Shown piece after piece: positions 52,233 through 61,877 of a stretch of DNA of 64,000 bases. Under the pieces are notes generated by a model. The model saw nothing but the letters and a program-made list of their open reading frames with translations. It did no database searches and was not told the DNA's origin. Source of the stretch: Cerina sp048266425. GTDB lineage: Bacteria; Bacteroidota; Bacteroidia; Flavobacteriales; Flavobacteriaceae. The stretch lies in the NCBI GenBank assembly GCA_048266425.1, contig JBLWZN010000016.1:17938-81937 (forward strand), in the 5' to 3' direction. A program made the position numbers and the translations under genes. How positions within the stretch are numbered: position 1 is the stretch's first letter; every line of letters starts with the position of its first letter.

Positions 52233-53963
52233 TCAAATAATCAGCCGTACATCCCCAAGTTCCCACAATTCATAAGGAAAATCCGGTCCCGGGGATCCTA
52301 TAAACATATAATTGGTTGGGATTTTCCATTTCTTGGACAGCTCCATTATTTTCTTGGGACAAAATTCACCATACTCTTCCACCAACTCTATTTCAATGGA
52401 AGGCCATGATCGATCCAGCATATCAATATCTTGCTTAAAAAGCTGGGTCAACTTTTCGTTTTGGGCCAGCACGGTAACAATTTTTAAGCGGCGGGTATGC
52501 TCGTTGGCGGTAATATAACGCAACACCCTATTTAAGGTGGCCACATCGTCGTGCTTGGTAAAGAAAACGAACTGTTGATCGTTGATCCTGCGAATGGTCC
52601 TTTTTATCCTACTGTTCCATTCCCTAAAAATGGAGTTTTTATCAGGGGTGATATAATCGAGAAAGAAGAGGACTACTTTTAAGATTCGGATTCGAAACAA
52701 CATAAACCCCACAATAAGGAGTGTGGGTATCAGATAATCCAAAAATATTTGTAAATAATGTGGATTTAGCATCACATTACCTATAAGGGCCAAACCTACC
52801 CCAAAAATAGCAAAGATTACAGCCATCCAAGTGGCACGTTCCGGTCTTGGCAGTGTTTTTCTATTTATTTTCAGCAATAAGTTTCCCATCCCAAAAAGAA
52901 TCATTACCCCCAAAAAGGCTATGGTATAAACCCCGGCCAATTCCGCCAAATTACCCTGGGTAATCACCAAAATCGAGGAACAGAGCAGAAAGAAAGTAAT
53001 GGCTATAAAGTATGAACTTCCCCTTTTGTTCTTTTTTACCAAAAATTTGGGCAAAATTCTATCCAGGGCCATCCTTTCCACAAGTCCACCCACCCCCACA
53101 AAGGCAGTCAACACCGCCCCGCTTAACACCAAGGCGGCATCTATTGTAATTAAATAGGAGAGCCAACTTCCCCCTGCCAGGGATCCCATATATGACAAAA
53201 GTGTTTCCCCTTGGGCATTGATGTTGGCCAATGGGATAATCGCCAAGGCCAAAAAGGCGATAAGCGGATTGAAAACCGTAACAATTATCCACATATTCCT
53301 CAAGGTCTTTGGAAATATCCCTTTCTTTTGTTCCTCTATATAATTTGCTGAACTTTCAAATCCGCTAATACCGAGCATAGCTGCTGAAAAACCAAAAAAC
53401 AAAGCGTTGGACACGCTTCCTGTAACGGGAATTTTAAAATTGGCCAATAAAATTTGCAGGCCATTGTGAACGAAAAAATAAAGACAAAACCCGCAAAGCA
53501 AAACAAGGGATCCCAAGTGGAAAAGAAAGATTGCCGAAGCTACCTTGGATGATTCCCCAATGCCCATAATAACCAATCCCATAAAAATTGACAACAAGAA
53601 AATGGTGGTGTACATAATTGGAATAGAACCCCAAAGGCCATGTGCATATTTAATCGCTACACTTGCAGAGATTACGGCCGTGGCCATATAGGAGAGCACG
53701 GTAAGGGAAGCCGCGAAGGAGGCGGTCGATTTCTTTGTGGTGTTCAACAAGGCGTTGTAAGCTCCCCCATTTAGGGGCAACGCCCCCACGACCTCCCCAT
53801 AGATTCTTCGATAAAGAAAGAGCACCAACGACACCATAAGCAGTGAAATCCATGCGTATTGTCCGGCATATAAAATTGAGATCCCGGATACATACAAACA
53901 GGAAGAACTAATATCATTGCCACAAATGGAAGTCGCAGCAAGTTGACCTAGTTTCTTTTTCAT
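52233..53963 (-). CDS. APC family amino acid permease with C-terminal soluble domain
   Basis: A 576-residue transporter. Starting at MKKKLGQLAATSICGNDISS it has about twelve membrane helices up to about residue 430, with the APC signature region GALPLNGGAYNALLN and GFSAAMLGISGFESSANYIE. The last 145 or so residues are soluble and mixed alpha/beta (LKIVTVLAQNEKLTQLFKQD, YMFIGSPGPDFPYELWELGD), possibly a sensory or universal-stress-like module. It probably imports amino acids or polyamines. It is divergent from the second permease, with 151 bases between starts. The ATG at 53963 is the fitting start; 39 bases of upstream frame are not. Confidence 0.85.
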   Translation of the reverse strand: MKKKLGQLAATSICGNDISSSCLYVSGISILYAGQYAWISLLMVSLVLFLYRRIYGEVVGALPLNGGAYNALLNTTKKSTASFAASLTVLSYMATAVISASVAIKYAHGLWGSIPIMYTTIFLLSIFMGLVIMGIGESSKVASAIFLFHLGSLVLLCGFCLYFFVHNGLQILLANFKIPVTGSVSNALFFGFSAAMLGISGFESSANYIEEQKKGIFPKTLRNMWIIVTVFNPLIAFLALAIIPLANINAQGETLLSYMGSLAGGSWLSYLITIDAALVLSGAVLTAFVGVGGLVERMALDRILPKFLVKKNKRGSSYFIAITFFLLCSSILVITQGNLAELAGVYTIAFLGVMILFGMGNLLLKINRKTLPRPERATWMAVIFAIFGVGLALIGNVMLNPHYLQIFLDYLIPTLLIVGFMLFRIRILKVVLFFLDYITPDKNSIFREWNSRIKRTIRRINDQQFVFFTKHDDVATLNRVLRYITANEHTRRLKIVTVLAQNEKLTQLFKQDIDMLDRSWPSIEIELVEEYGEFCPKKIMELSKKWKIPTNYMFIGSPGPDFPYELWELGDVRLII

Positions 53964-54114
53964 AAAAATTCGAAATAAGGAAGAGTACTCCAATACTATC
54001 AAAAGTAAACATTAGAGATGGTATTTTCCCTAAATATGACCGAATTATAGAAAATGGCCAAACCAAAATTGTTAACTTTATTCTATTCAATTAACCAACC
54101 AACAGAATATACCT

Positions 54115-55395
54115 ATGGCTAAAGATCGTGTAAGTTTAAAAGATGCCATTTCCATAGGAATTGGCGGTATGGTTGGCGGCGGTATTTTTGCCGTATTGGG
54201 CTTAGCGGTTTCCTTGGCAAAGGGAGGTACTCCCATTGCATTTCTAGTTGCTGGAATTATTGCAATTTTCACTGCCTATTCCTATTCCAAATTATCCCTG
54301 GCATATCCCGATAGGGGTGGAACCGTTCGTTTTATCAATGAGGGATTTGGAAAAGGGATATTTAGCGGCGGTATCAATAACCTTCTCTGGGTGAGTTATA
54401 TTATAATGTTGTCTCTATATGCTTCCGCTTTTGGTTCTTACGGCTCCAACCTTATCTCCATAACAGGAAACCAGGAAACAGACTCACATATTTTTATATC
54501 TTCAATTGTCCTTTTGGCCACAGGTATCAACTATTACAGTATTAAAATCGTGGGGCATATAGAAAGTATTGCGGTTGCCATTAAGTTAATTATTTTGTTA
54601 GGTTTTATTGGAGTCGGGGCCTACGGTCTTACCAATAGCGAACACCTATCCCAGTTGAGCCCGGCCAACTGGGAAGGGCCATTTCAATTGATCGCGGGAG
54701 GTATGGTTATTTTCGTTGCCTATGAAGGTTTTGAGTTAATCGCGAATACGGTTCCGGACATGGACAAACCCAAATATACAGTTCCTAGGGCGTATCTTAT
54801 TTCCGTCATCTTTGTTGTACTGCTCTATTTTGCCATTGCTGCAATTACGGTAGGGTCGTTACCTTTTGATGAAATCAAAAAAGCCAAGGACTATGCTTTG
54901 GCCGAAGCTTCCAAACCGGTAATGGGACAATTGGGTTTTACTATTATGTCCATAGCGGCTCTCCTTTCCACCTTTTCCGCCATCAATGCAACGGTGTACG
55001 GTGGCAGCAGGGTAAGTTATGAACTGGCTGAGGACGATGAACTCCCACATGGCTTTACCTTTCAGTTTTGGAACAAGCCAATTGGTTTGATCGTTACCAC
55101 GGCATTCACATTGCTTATTGCCAATTTCATGGATCTGGAAAGCATTTCCACCTCTGGGAGTTCCGGTTTTCTGCTGATTTTTGCCGCGGTAAATTTTATT
55201 GCCTACAGAAAATCGGATACGGTGAAGTCCAGTAGACTTATAACATTTGTGGGGGCAATTTTTTGTGGAGCGGCATTCGCTATCCTTGTTGGACAACAGT
55301 TTATGGATAACCCTAGCGGTATTTGGATATCTCTAGGGATAATTATTGTATGTTTTGTATTTGAATACTTTTATAAGCAACATAAAAGAGAATAG
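54115..55395 (+). CDS. APC family amino acid permease
   Basis: A 426-residue transporter of the APC superfamily, with about eleven or twelve helices. The N-terminal helix has DAISIGIGGMVGGGIFAVLG, the substrate-site glycine pattern of the family, then SLAYPDRGGTVRFINEGFGK. Helix 6 region: VIFVAYEGFELIANTVPDMD. It lacks the C-terminal soluble domain of its divergent neighbour. The substrate is unknown. It is convergent with leuB. Confidence 0.9.
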   Translation: MAKDRVSLKDAISIGIGGMVGGGIFAVLGLAVSLAKGGTPIAFLVAGIIAIFTAYSYSKLSLAYPDRGGTVRFINEGFGKGIFSGGINNLLWVSYIIMLSLYASAFGSYGSNLISITGNQETDSHIFISSIVLLATGINYYSIKIVGHIESIAVAIKLIILLGFIGVGAYGLTNSEHLSQLSPANWEGPFQLIAGGMVIFVAYEGFELIANTVPDMDKPKYTVPRAYLISVIFVVLLYFAIAAITVGSLPFDEIKKAKDYALAEASKPVMGQLGFTIMSIAALLSTFSAINATVYGGSRVSYELAEDDELPHGFTFQFWNKPIGLIVTTAFTLLIANFMDLESISTSGSSGFLLIFAAVNFIAYRKSDTVKSSRLITFVGAIFCGAAFAILVGQQFMDNPSGIWISLGIIIVCFVFEYFYKQHKRE

Positions 55396-55426
55396 AAAGC
55401 GGGAAATAGAATTCAAATACAAGGCC

Positions 55427-56545
55427 TTAAATAATTGTAGATCTTCCCAAACCGATATTTTCGTTGTTCATGCTCAGATTCTCGTCGGTATCCGTGATAT
55501 TGTTCGCTATAAAGTCTCCCACTTGATCGGTACCATACTTTGTTTTCAGATTTAGGTCCGGGGTAACAATATTCTTTCTCAAGGACTTGTATACGGCCAG
55601 TTGCACGGCACGGGCTTCCTCGTTTAGACCAAAGTGTTCCAAAAGAAGGGCAGCGGACAAAATACAGGCGACCGGATTGGCCATATTTTTTCCGGCAGCT
55701 TGGGAATACGATCCGTGGACCGGCTCAAACATGGCATGGTTCTCCCCAACCGAAGCGGAGGACAACAGGCCAATTGAACCGCATATGACCCCGGCTACAT
55801 CGGAGATTATATCCCCTAGGAGATTTTCGGTCAGAACAACATCAAATTGGTTCGGATTCAAAATAATTTGCATCGCCGCATTATCCACATACATGAAGTC
55901 CAACTTCACTTCCGGGTAACTTTCCGCAATTTTAGAAACTACCCTGCGCCACAGTCTGGATGTTTCCAGTACATTGGCCTTATCGACCAAGGTTAGTTTA
56001 TTATTTCGGCTTTTAGCAGATTTAAAGGCCAAATGGGCAATACGGCTAATCTCACTTTCAGAATATATACAAAGGTCGGAAGCGATCGTGCCATCGGCAT
56101 TTAGTTTTTTCTCCCCAAAATAAATACCTCCTGTAAGTTCCCTATAGATTATAAAATCGGTACCCGTGATAATTTCCTTTTTCAGTGGAGATTTCCGGTC
56201 AAGGATAGAAAATGCCTTTATGGGTTTAATGTTTGCAAAAAGACCCAGTTTCTTGCGTAGTTGCAGCAAGCCTTGTTCTGGCCGTACCTTGGCATAGGGG
56301 TCGTTATCGTACTCCGTGGAACCCACGGTCCCAAACAAAACCGCGTCCGAATCCCGGCAGAGCTGAAGTGTCTCATCGGGTAATGGACTCCCCATCTTGG
56401 TCATGGCAATTGCACCCACGGGAGCCTCCGAAAAAATGAAATTGTGGCCAAAGGTCTCTTCCACGGCCTGTAGGCATTTTACTGCCTGCGCCATGACCTC
56501 TGGACCAATACCATCTCCTGGCAATAGGGCGATCTTTAATTCCAT
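55427..56545 (-). CDS. leuB: 3-isopropylmalate dehydrogenase
   Basis: A 372-residue isocitrate/isopropylmalate dehydrogenase: LKIALLPGDGIGPEVMAQAV, the substrate loop RELTGGIYFGEKKLN, and the metal/NAD region LLGDIISDVAGVICGSIGLL followed by MFEPVHGSYSQAAGKNMANP. It oxidises and decarboxylates 3-isopropylmalate in leucine synthesis. leuA lies 156 bases upstream on the same strand, so the two are likely co-transcribed. leuC and leuD are not in this window. Confidence 0.96.
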   Translation of the reverse strand: MELKIALLPGDGIGPEVMAQAVKCLQAVEETFGHNFIFSEAPVGAIAMTKMGSPLPDETLQLCRDSDAVLFGTVGSTEYDNDPYAKVRPEQGLLQLRKKLGLFANIKPIKAFSILDRKSPLKKEIITGTDFIIYRELTGGIYFGEKKLNADGTIASDLCIYSESEISRIAHLAFKSAKSRNNKLTLVDKANVLETSRLWRRVVSKIAESYPEVKLDFMYVDNAAMQIILNPNQFDVVLTENLLGDIISDVAGVICGSIGLLSSASVGENHAMFEPVHGSYSQAAGKNMANPVACILSAALLLEHFGLNEEARAVQLAVYKSLRKNIVTPDLNLKTKYGTDQVGDFIANNITDTDENLSMNNENIGLGRSTII

Positions 56546-56701
56546 TCAGTACAGTAATCTTTAAATACATTAAATACTTCCACCATTCACTTTCCATTGT
56601 GCTACGTTAAAACTATTAGCCGTAGCCCTGCTATGCCCGCCTATATTACCTTGTCAAATACAAAAATAAAAATTTAGTCAAGCAATTTAAAGATTATCCT
56701 A

Positions 56702-57874
56702 CTAGGCCACCCTTTCGGCATTTATGTTGCTAGCCACTATAATTTCATGGATGTCATAATCCAAAATCTCCTTTTTGATATCGGCAAACTTAAGAAACTC
56801 CTCATAGACAACATCCAACTGTAGTTTGGTAAGCTCATAGCCTACCTTTTTTGCGCGGTATGCCAAAGCGGCCCGTCCACTTCTTGCCGTAAGAACAATG
56901 GAAGATTCATTTACACCAACATCCTCAGGGTCCATGATTTCATAGGTTTCCCTATTCTTAATAACGCCATCCTGATGTATTCCCGAACTATGGGCAAACG
57001 CATTAGATCCGACTATGGCCTTGTTGGGCTGCACCGGCATCCCCATTTTCTGGGATACCATTAGACTTGTGCTATACAATAATTTACTGTTTATATTGGT
57101 ATCCAGATTTAAATATGGATGTTGCCTCAAGATCATGACCACCTCCTCCAAAGATGTATTGCCGGCACGTTCCCCGATACCGTTGATGGTGCATTCTATC
57201 TGTCTGGCCCCATTGATTACCCCCGAGATTGAGTTGGCCGTTGCCAGACCCAGGTCGTTATGGCAATGACAGGAAAGTATAGCGGTATGGATCCCTTTAA
57301 CATTTTCCTTAAGATATTTCATTTTGGCACCGTATTCCTCAGGAAGACAATAGCCAGTGGTATCGGGAATATTAAGTACCGTGGCCCCAGCTTTTATGAC
57401 CGCTTCACAGACCCTTGCCAAAAATTCGTTATCCGTTCTCCCGGCATCCTCGGCATAAAACTCCACGTCCTCCACAAAGGATTTGGCATATTTTACGGCA
57501 TCAACCGCCCTTTCAATAATTCCTTCCCTAGTAGAATTAAACTTGTGCTTTATATGAGAATCCGAAGTACCTATACCCGTATGGATTCTAGGCCTCCTGG
57601 CGTGCTTAAGAGCTTCTGCAGCCACTTCGATATCCTTCCTTACGGCACGGGTCAACCCACAAACGGTAGCATTTTTTATCAATTTTGCTATTTCATTGAC
57701 CGACTTAAAATCGCCAGGACTGGAGATGGGAAAGCCTGCCTCGATAATATCTACACCCATTTGATCTAATCGTTCGGCAATGACCAGCTTTTGTTTGGTA
57801 TCCAATTTGCAACCGGGCACTTGCTCGCCATCCCTAAGGGTAGTATCAAAAATATGTACGTTATCTTTACTCAT
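56702..57874 (-). CDS. leuA: 2-isopropylmalate synthase, short form
   Basis: A 390-residue TIM-barrel Claisen-condensing enzyme (HMGL-like). Signatures: DTTLRDGEQVPGCKLDTKQK at the start, AGFPISSPGDFKSV, and the metal His pair LSCHCHNDLGLATANSISG, with NGIGERAGNTSLEEVVMIL. It lacks the C-terminal LeuA dimer/allosteric domain of the 500-residue enzymes, which is normal for flavobacterial forms, so leucine feedback by that domain would be absent. It condenses acetyl-CoA with 2-oxoisovalerate. A citramalate synthase function cannot be fully ruled out. It is upstream of leuB. Confidence 0.93.
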   Translation of the reverse strand: MSKDNVHIFDTTLRDGEQVPGCKLDTKQKLVIAERLDQMGVDIIEAGFPISSPGDFKSVNEIAKLIKNATVCGLTRAVRKDIEVAAEALKHARRPRIHTGIGTSDSHIKHKFNSTREGIIERAVDAVKYAKSFVEDVEFYAEDAGRTDNEFLARVCEAVIKAGATVLNIPDTTGYCLPEEYGAKMKYLKENVKGIHTAILSCHCHNDLGLATANSISGVINGARQIECTINGIGERAGNTSLEEVVMILRQHPYLNLDTNINSKLLYSTSLMVSQKMGMPVQPNKAIVGSNAFAHSSGIHQDGVIKNRETYEIMDPEDVGVNESSIVLTARSGRAALAYRAKKVGYELTKLQLDVVYEEFLKFADIKKEILDYDIHEIIVASNINAERVA

Positions 57875-58021
57875 TATATTTACTTAATTTTGGGTAATCA
57901 TTACGAAGTTAAGGCCAACAAATGCATTGTAACATGTGCCAAAACATCATTTACAACGCTTAAGCACTTTTTGATTTACTCAAAGCACTGACATACAGTT
58001 AATTAAATTCTTTTTTTTACG

Positions 58022-59566
58022 ATGACAAATGCCCATAAAGATGCTTTATTCGTATTGGTAAACTCCCTATCGAAGTCCGAAAAAAGACAATTTAAACTCT
58101 ATGTCGGCCGATTGGGCGTCAATACCGATGCCAAGTTTTTAGCTCTTTTTAATCTTCTAGACAAGTTGAAGGATTATGACGAAAAAGCCATTTTGGAGAG
58201 TGGTATCGTAAAGAAGGCACAATTGTCCAACCTTAAGGCCCATCTCTACAAGCAAATATTGGTGAGCCTTAGGCTGAATCCCGTTAACCAAAATATACGG
58301 GTGCAGATCAGGGAGCAGTTGGATTTTGCCACCATCCTATATCAAAAGGGCCTCTACAAACAAAGCCTTAAAATTCTTGAAAAGGCAAAGGCGATTGCCA
58401 TTGAAAACGAAGAAAAGAACGTCGCCTACGAAATTGTGGAACTCGAGAAGATCATTGAGACCCAATATATTACCCGAAGTATCCCCGATCGGGCAGATGA
58501 GCTTGCCCTACAGGCCAAGAAGCTATCGGAACAAAATGTGATGACCAGTAAACTATCCAATCTTTCCCTGCAACTTTATAGCATGATGCTCAAAGTTGGC
58601 TATGTTAGGAGCGATGAGGATTACCAAACGGTAAAGCGATATTTTGATAAGCACCTTCCAAAATACAAAATGAAGGACTTGGGATTTCGGGAAAAGTTGT
58701 GGCTCTATAAGGCACATTTATGGTACAGCTTTCTAGTACAGGACTTCTTGTCCTGCTATAAATATGCCAGTAAATGGGTAGATCTCTTCTACGACCAAAA
58801 AGTGATGATCTATCTTAATCCGGTATTCTTTTTAAAGGGAAACCACTACCTGCTGGAGTCACTTTTTTATGTAAAATACAGTTCCCATTTTAGGGAAACC
58901 TTGGACAAAATGGAAAAGGTCGTCAAAAGCGAGGAATTTCCTAAAAATGACAATATATCGGCCCTTACCTTTCTCTATATCAATTCCAACAAACTGAACC
59001 TTCATTTTATGGAGGGAACGTTTGCCAAGGGCCTGTATTTGGTAAAAATCATTGAATACGGTATTTCCAAGCAGAAAGATCGTATTGACGAACATCATAT
59101 CATGATATTTTACTACAAGATTGCTTGTCTATATTTTGGAATTGGCGATAATAAAACCTGTATCACTTACCTGAAAAAGATAATAAACAACAAAAATCTT
59201 AAAATGAGGGAGGACCTTATGTGCTTTGCCCGGGTGTTGAGCCTTGTGGCGCATTATGAGGCCGGAATGGATTATCATTTGGAGGTTCAGCTGAAAAGTA
59301 CCTATAAGTTTTTGTTGAAAATGAACGACCTGCACGCCGTACAAAAAGAGATGATCAAATTTTTAAGAAACCTTGGGAACATCTACCCCCATGAGCTTCG
59401 GAATGAATTTCAAAAATTGCATGATGATCTTAAAAAATATGAGGATCATCCTTATGAAAAACGGGCCTTCCTCTATTTGGATATTATATCTTGGTTGGAG
59501 AGCCACTTGCAGAACCGCCCCGTAGCCGAAATCATCCGGGAAAAAGCTTTGGCGATTACCCGTTAA
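58022..59566 (+). CDS. Large helical-repeat protein, function unknown
   Basis: A 514-residue soluble, all-alpha protein without signal peptide. It starts MTNAHKDALFVLVNSLSKSE and has TPR-like helix pairs, for example ATILYQKGLYKQSLKILEKA, EDFLSCYKYASKW-type and YYKIACLYFGIGDNKTCITY, spaced about 34-40 residues apart. The family seems to be conserved in Flavobacteriia, but I know no function. It is divergent from leuA (147 bases between starts). It may be a scaffold or regulator of something else. Confidence 0.7.
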   Translation: MTNAHKDALFVLVNSLSKSEKRQFKLYVGRLGVNTDAKFLALFNLLDKLKDYDEKAILESGIVKKAQLSNLKAHLYKQILVSLRLNPVNQNIRVQIREQLDFATILYQKGLYKQSLKILEKAKAIAIENEEKNVAYEIVELEKIIETQYITRSIPDRADELALQAKKLSEQNVMTSKLSNLSLQLYSMMLKVGYVRSDEDYQTVKRYFDKHLPKYKMKDLGFREKLWLYKAHLWYSFLVQDFLSCYKYASKWVDLFYDQKVMIYLNPVFFLKGNHYLLESLFYVKYSSHFRETLDKMEKVVKSEEFPKNDNISALTFLYINSNKLNLHFMEGTFAKGLYLVKIIEYGISKQKDRIDEHHIMIFYYKIACLYFGIGDNKTCITYLKKIINNKNLKMREDLMCFARVLSLVAHYEAGMDYHLEVQLKSTYKFLLKMNDLHAVQKEMIKFLRNLGNIYPHELRNEFQKLHDDLKKYEDHPYEKRAFLYLDIISWLESHLQNRPVAEIIREKALAITR

Positions 59567-59650
59567 GACAATGAAGCGGCATTCGGACGTACCTTAAACA
59601 CCTGGTGGTTTTGGAGATTTTATTGGATGGGCCAAAAGAATTGGCAAATG

Positions 59651-60217
59651 CTAATATTGGTTTTCTGCCATTCCCAGCGATTTCTGGGCGGACACAATTT
59701 CCAGATTGCTATTTGCGACCCGTTGGGCTTGCCAGGAATACTGTACTGCCCGTTGCGCTCTGATATGGTCAGACTTGGATTCCTTGGCAATTTTAGGGAC
59801 CATTGTGCCCGTACTTTGGATAAATAGGGATACCAGAATACTAAAAATAACAATGTTCTTTACAATATATTGCCCCAATAAGGTAAGGTTGAAAGGCCCA
59901 TTATTGAATATCTGTTCCGGAAAAAAGAACATAGGGGTAAACGTAAGGACAATATGAACAATGGCAAAACCCAGTGCCCATCGTCTAAACAGGTTAAAGA
60001 CCAGCAATAATCCTATCCCTGTCTCCCAAATGGCCAAAAGTATTATCGAAACTTTGGAAGGGATCAGTCCAAAATCCAACATATCAATGGTATTTTTTGC
60101 TAGGTCCTCCGCCGGACTTAAATGCGGGAAAAATTTCAATACCCCAAACCATAGGTAGACTACCCCAATGGAAATTGCCAAAAATTTAGAGCCAATTTTG
60201 TATTTTGAACTTTTCAT
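59651..60217 (-). CDS. DoxX-like integral membrane protein
   Basis: A 188-residue protein with four membrane helices: GVYLWFGVLKFFP (about residues 18-30 within helix 1), IILLAIWETGIGLLLVFNLF, FAIVHIVLTFTPMFFFPEQI, and NIVIFSILVSLFIQSTG, then a basic tail. The pattern Y-x-W-F-G-x-L-K-F is that of the DoxX/DUF417 (YkgB) group. Members have no settled reaction; some link to thiosulfate or quinone metabolism or to stress. It follows the outer-membrane gene 60223-61401 with a 5-base gap, so the two are one operon. Confidence 0.78.
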   Translation of the reverse strand: MKSSKYKIGSKFLAISIGVVYLWFGVLKFFPHLSPAEDLAKNTIDMLDFGLIPSKVSIILLAIWETGIGLLLVFNLFRRWALGFAIVHIVLTFTPMFFFPEQIFNNGPFNLTLLGQYIVKNIVIFSILVSLFIQSTGTMVPKIAKESKSDHIRAQRAVQYSWQAQRVANSNLEIVSAQKSLGMAENQY

Positions 60218-60222
60218 AGCGT

Positions 60223-61401
60223 TTAGTTTTTATATATTTCGTTAATGAGTCCCTCATTTTTAAAGGTGTTTTGTAAATCGTGATCCATCTTGATTTCCTT
60301 TGATTTTGCAGGAAATCTATAGGCCACCCCAACACTGATGAGGTAATCCGCAAAGGCCGCATCCCCATTTCTTGGAATCCCTGTTTCATCCTCAATCTCC
60401 TTATCCGTAACACTCTGGGGCCTGTCCCTTCGGACCGCGAATGGAACATTTAGATTGATGGTGAAATTACTTGCCATAAAACCTATTCCCGGATCAATGG
60501 AAAGGACATTTCCCGGCCTTCTAAAACCTTCACTACCCCCAATTAGGTCCTCGACCGGAATGGCATCGTATCTTATCCCCAACGAACCCGACCATGCGTG
60601 CGAAATTCCATAGAGAAAACCGCCACGAACGGAAAACTGATCAGGTACGGACATAATGGCCTCATTTATAAGTATTGGGCTAAGGGTTTCCCTAAAGGTT
60701 CGTATTCCGTTGGTCTCCTTAGGATTGAACAAGTAGAACCCACCGCCGTAGGCAAATAGATCTCCGACTAATTTTTGGTAAAATTGAAGTTCAACCGTGA
60801 TCCCAAGACCCCCGTCCCCAGGCTGAATGGATTGATCAACAGGTCGGACCTGGGACCCCCCGTCGGGTGCCACATTGTAAAAAATATCGGAGGCATTATA
60901 ATTCCCCGTGGGCAACTTTAACCCTAATCCAACAGACACATTGCCATTTAGATGTTTTTCCGGGTCTAATAGCCAATAACCCATTCCTACGCGAATGTCG
61001 GCTACACCCCTAGAGAAAGTACTATAACGTTCCGTACCACCGTGCTCGTAGAGTGAAGATCGCGAATAGAGAACCAGGGGAATTGCAACAGTACTGTACA
61101 GCCGTTCCGTTATACCATAATTTAAGGTAATGTCCCAAGTATTGGACTTATTGATTACCTCTGTGTTATTTGTAACCCTATCGGGTTCTTCCTTTGTACC
61201 CCTAAAGTGTCGAAAGGACTTAAAATAATTATAGTTCGTCCCCAAAAGCAGGTCGCCCTTCCCTAATAGATTACTCTCCAATGTATTGCCGGCAACGGTA
61301 GAAAACTGTCTAATGGCAACACAGCCTTGGGAGTGAAGAAGAAAAGTAGTCGGAATTAAAAACAGGACAAAAAGCAGTGGTTTATTTCCAATTGAATTCA
61401 T
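60223..61401 (-). CDS. Outer-membrane channel-like protein (phenol_MetA_deg type)
   Basis: A 392-residue protein with a signal peptide (about 1-22, up to LHSQGCV). The barrel segments include LGTNYNYFKSFRHFRG, VSVGLGLKLPTGNYNAS and DYLISVGVAYRFPAKSK at the C-terminus. The order and glycine pattern match the transporter family associated with MetA-pathway phenol degradation (PF13557), which in practice groups many outer-membrane proteins of unknown role. It is the first gene of the operon with the DoxX-like gene. A terminator-like hairpin lies 50 bases before its start (61451-61478). Confidence 0.78.
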   Translation of the reverse strand: MNSIGNKPLLFVLFLIPTTFLLHSQGCVAIRQFSTVAGNTLESNLLGKGDLLLGTNYNYFKSFRHFRGTKEEPDRVTNNTEVINKSNTWDITLNYGITERLYSTVAIPLVLYSRSSLYEHGGTERYSTFSRGVADIRVGMGYWLLDPEKHLNGNVSVGLGLKLPTGNYNASDIFYNVAPDGGSQVRPVDQSIQPGDGGLGITVELQFYQKLVGDLFAYGGGFYLFNPKETNGIRTFRETLSPILINEAIMSVPDQFSVRGGFLYGISHAWSGSLGIRYDAIPVEDLIGGSEGFRRPGNVLSIDPGIGFMASNFTINLNVPFAVRRDRPQSVTDKEIEDETGIPRNGDAAFADYLISVGVAYRFPAKSKEIKMDHDLQNTFKNEGLINEIYKN

Positions 61402-61450
61402 TTGTTCGGTTTGTTGGGTCGGTTTTAATTAATTTAGTGCTCCAGCAAGA

Positions 61451-61478
61451 AAAAGCTAACCTGTTACGGTTAGCTTTT
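61451..61478 (-). terminator. Terminator-like hairpin in the 5' region of the outer-membrane gene
   Basis: An 11-bp stem AAAAGCTAACC/GGTTAGCTTTT (61451-61461 with 61468-61478), loop of six bases. On the minus strand it is followed by TTTTTC. It sits 50 bases upstream of the ATG of 60223-61401, so it either ends a transcript coming from the region 61480-61870, or attenuates the operon. Confidence 0.65.
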
Positions 61479-61877
61479 AAAAACCCTTACTTTTGGGAGG
61501 GTTCAATCGATTACTGGACTAACTAAACTCAAAGCGAAGCTAAACCTTTATTTGCCTGCTAAGGATTAACGATAAACCAAAAGGATTAATAATAGGTTAA
61601 TTATATTAACAGGAAGCTAATAAGGGTAAAGAATATATTTTTTTGGAGTTAATTGCCTCCTCTTTCAAGTTTGTTGATTGTCATCGAAAAATATGGTTTG
61701 CCGCTCGCATCTGATCGGGCGGACTTAGCACAGACCAGGCCATATTGTGATAATTGTAGGTCTAATGCGGTGGAAAATGGTAACATATAGGTATAATCTG
61801 CCCGATTTTGCGATTCAGGCAGGAATGCGATATCTGTAGGGATAAGATTAGGTATAAACAAATTCGGATATCGAATT
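61479..61877. other. Intergenic region between the outer-membrane operon and the sensor kinase
   Basis: About 400 bases. On the minus strand a frame closing at 61649 ends QLSQYGLVCAKSARSDASGK with balanced composition and could start at ATG 61786 (about 45 residues) or further upstream. Together with the hairpin at 61451-61478 this might be a small expressed gene, but there is no homology known to me. No promoter consensus is seen for the kinase. Confidence 0.3.

Noticed and set aside
56702..57874. Citramalate synthase instead of LeuA
   Set aside because: The short length would also fit, but the pairing with leuB and the motif pattern favour LeuA.
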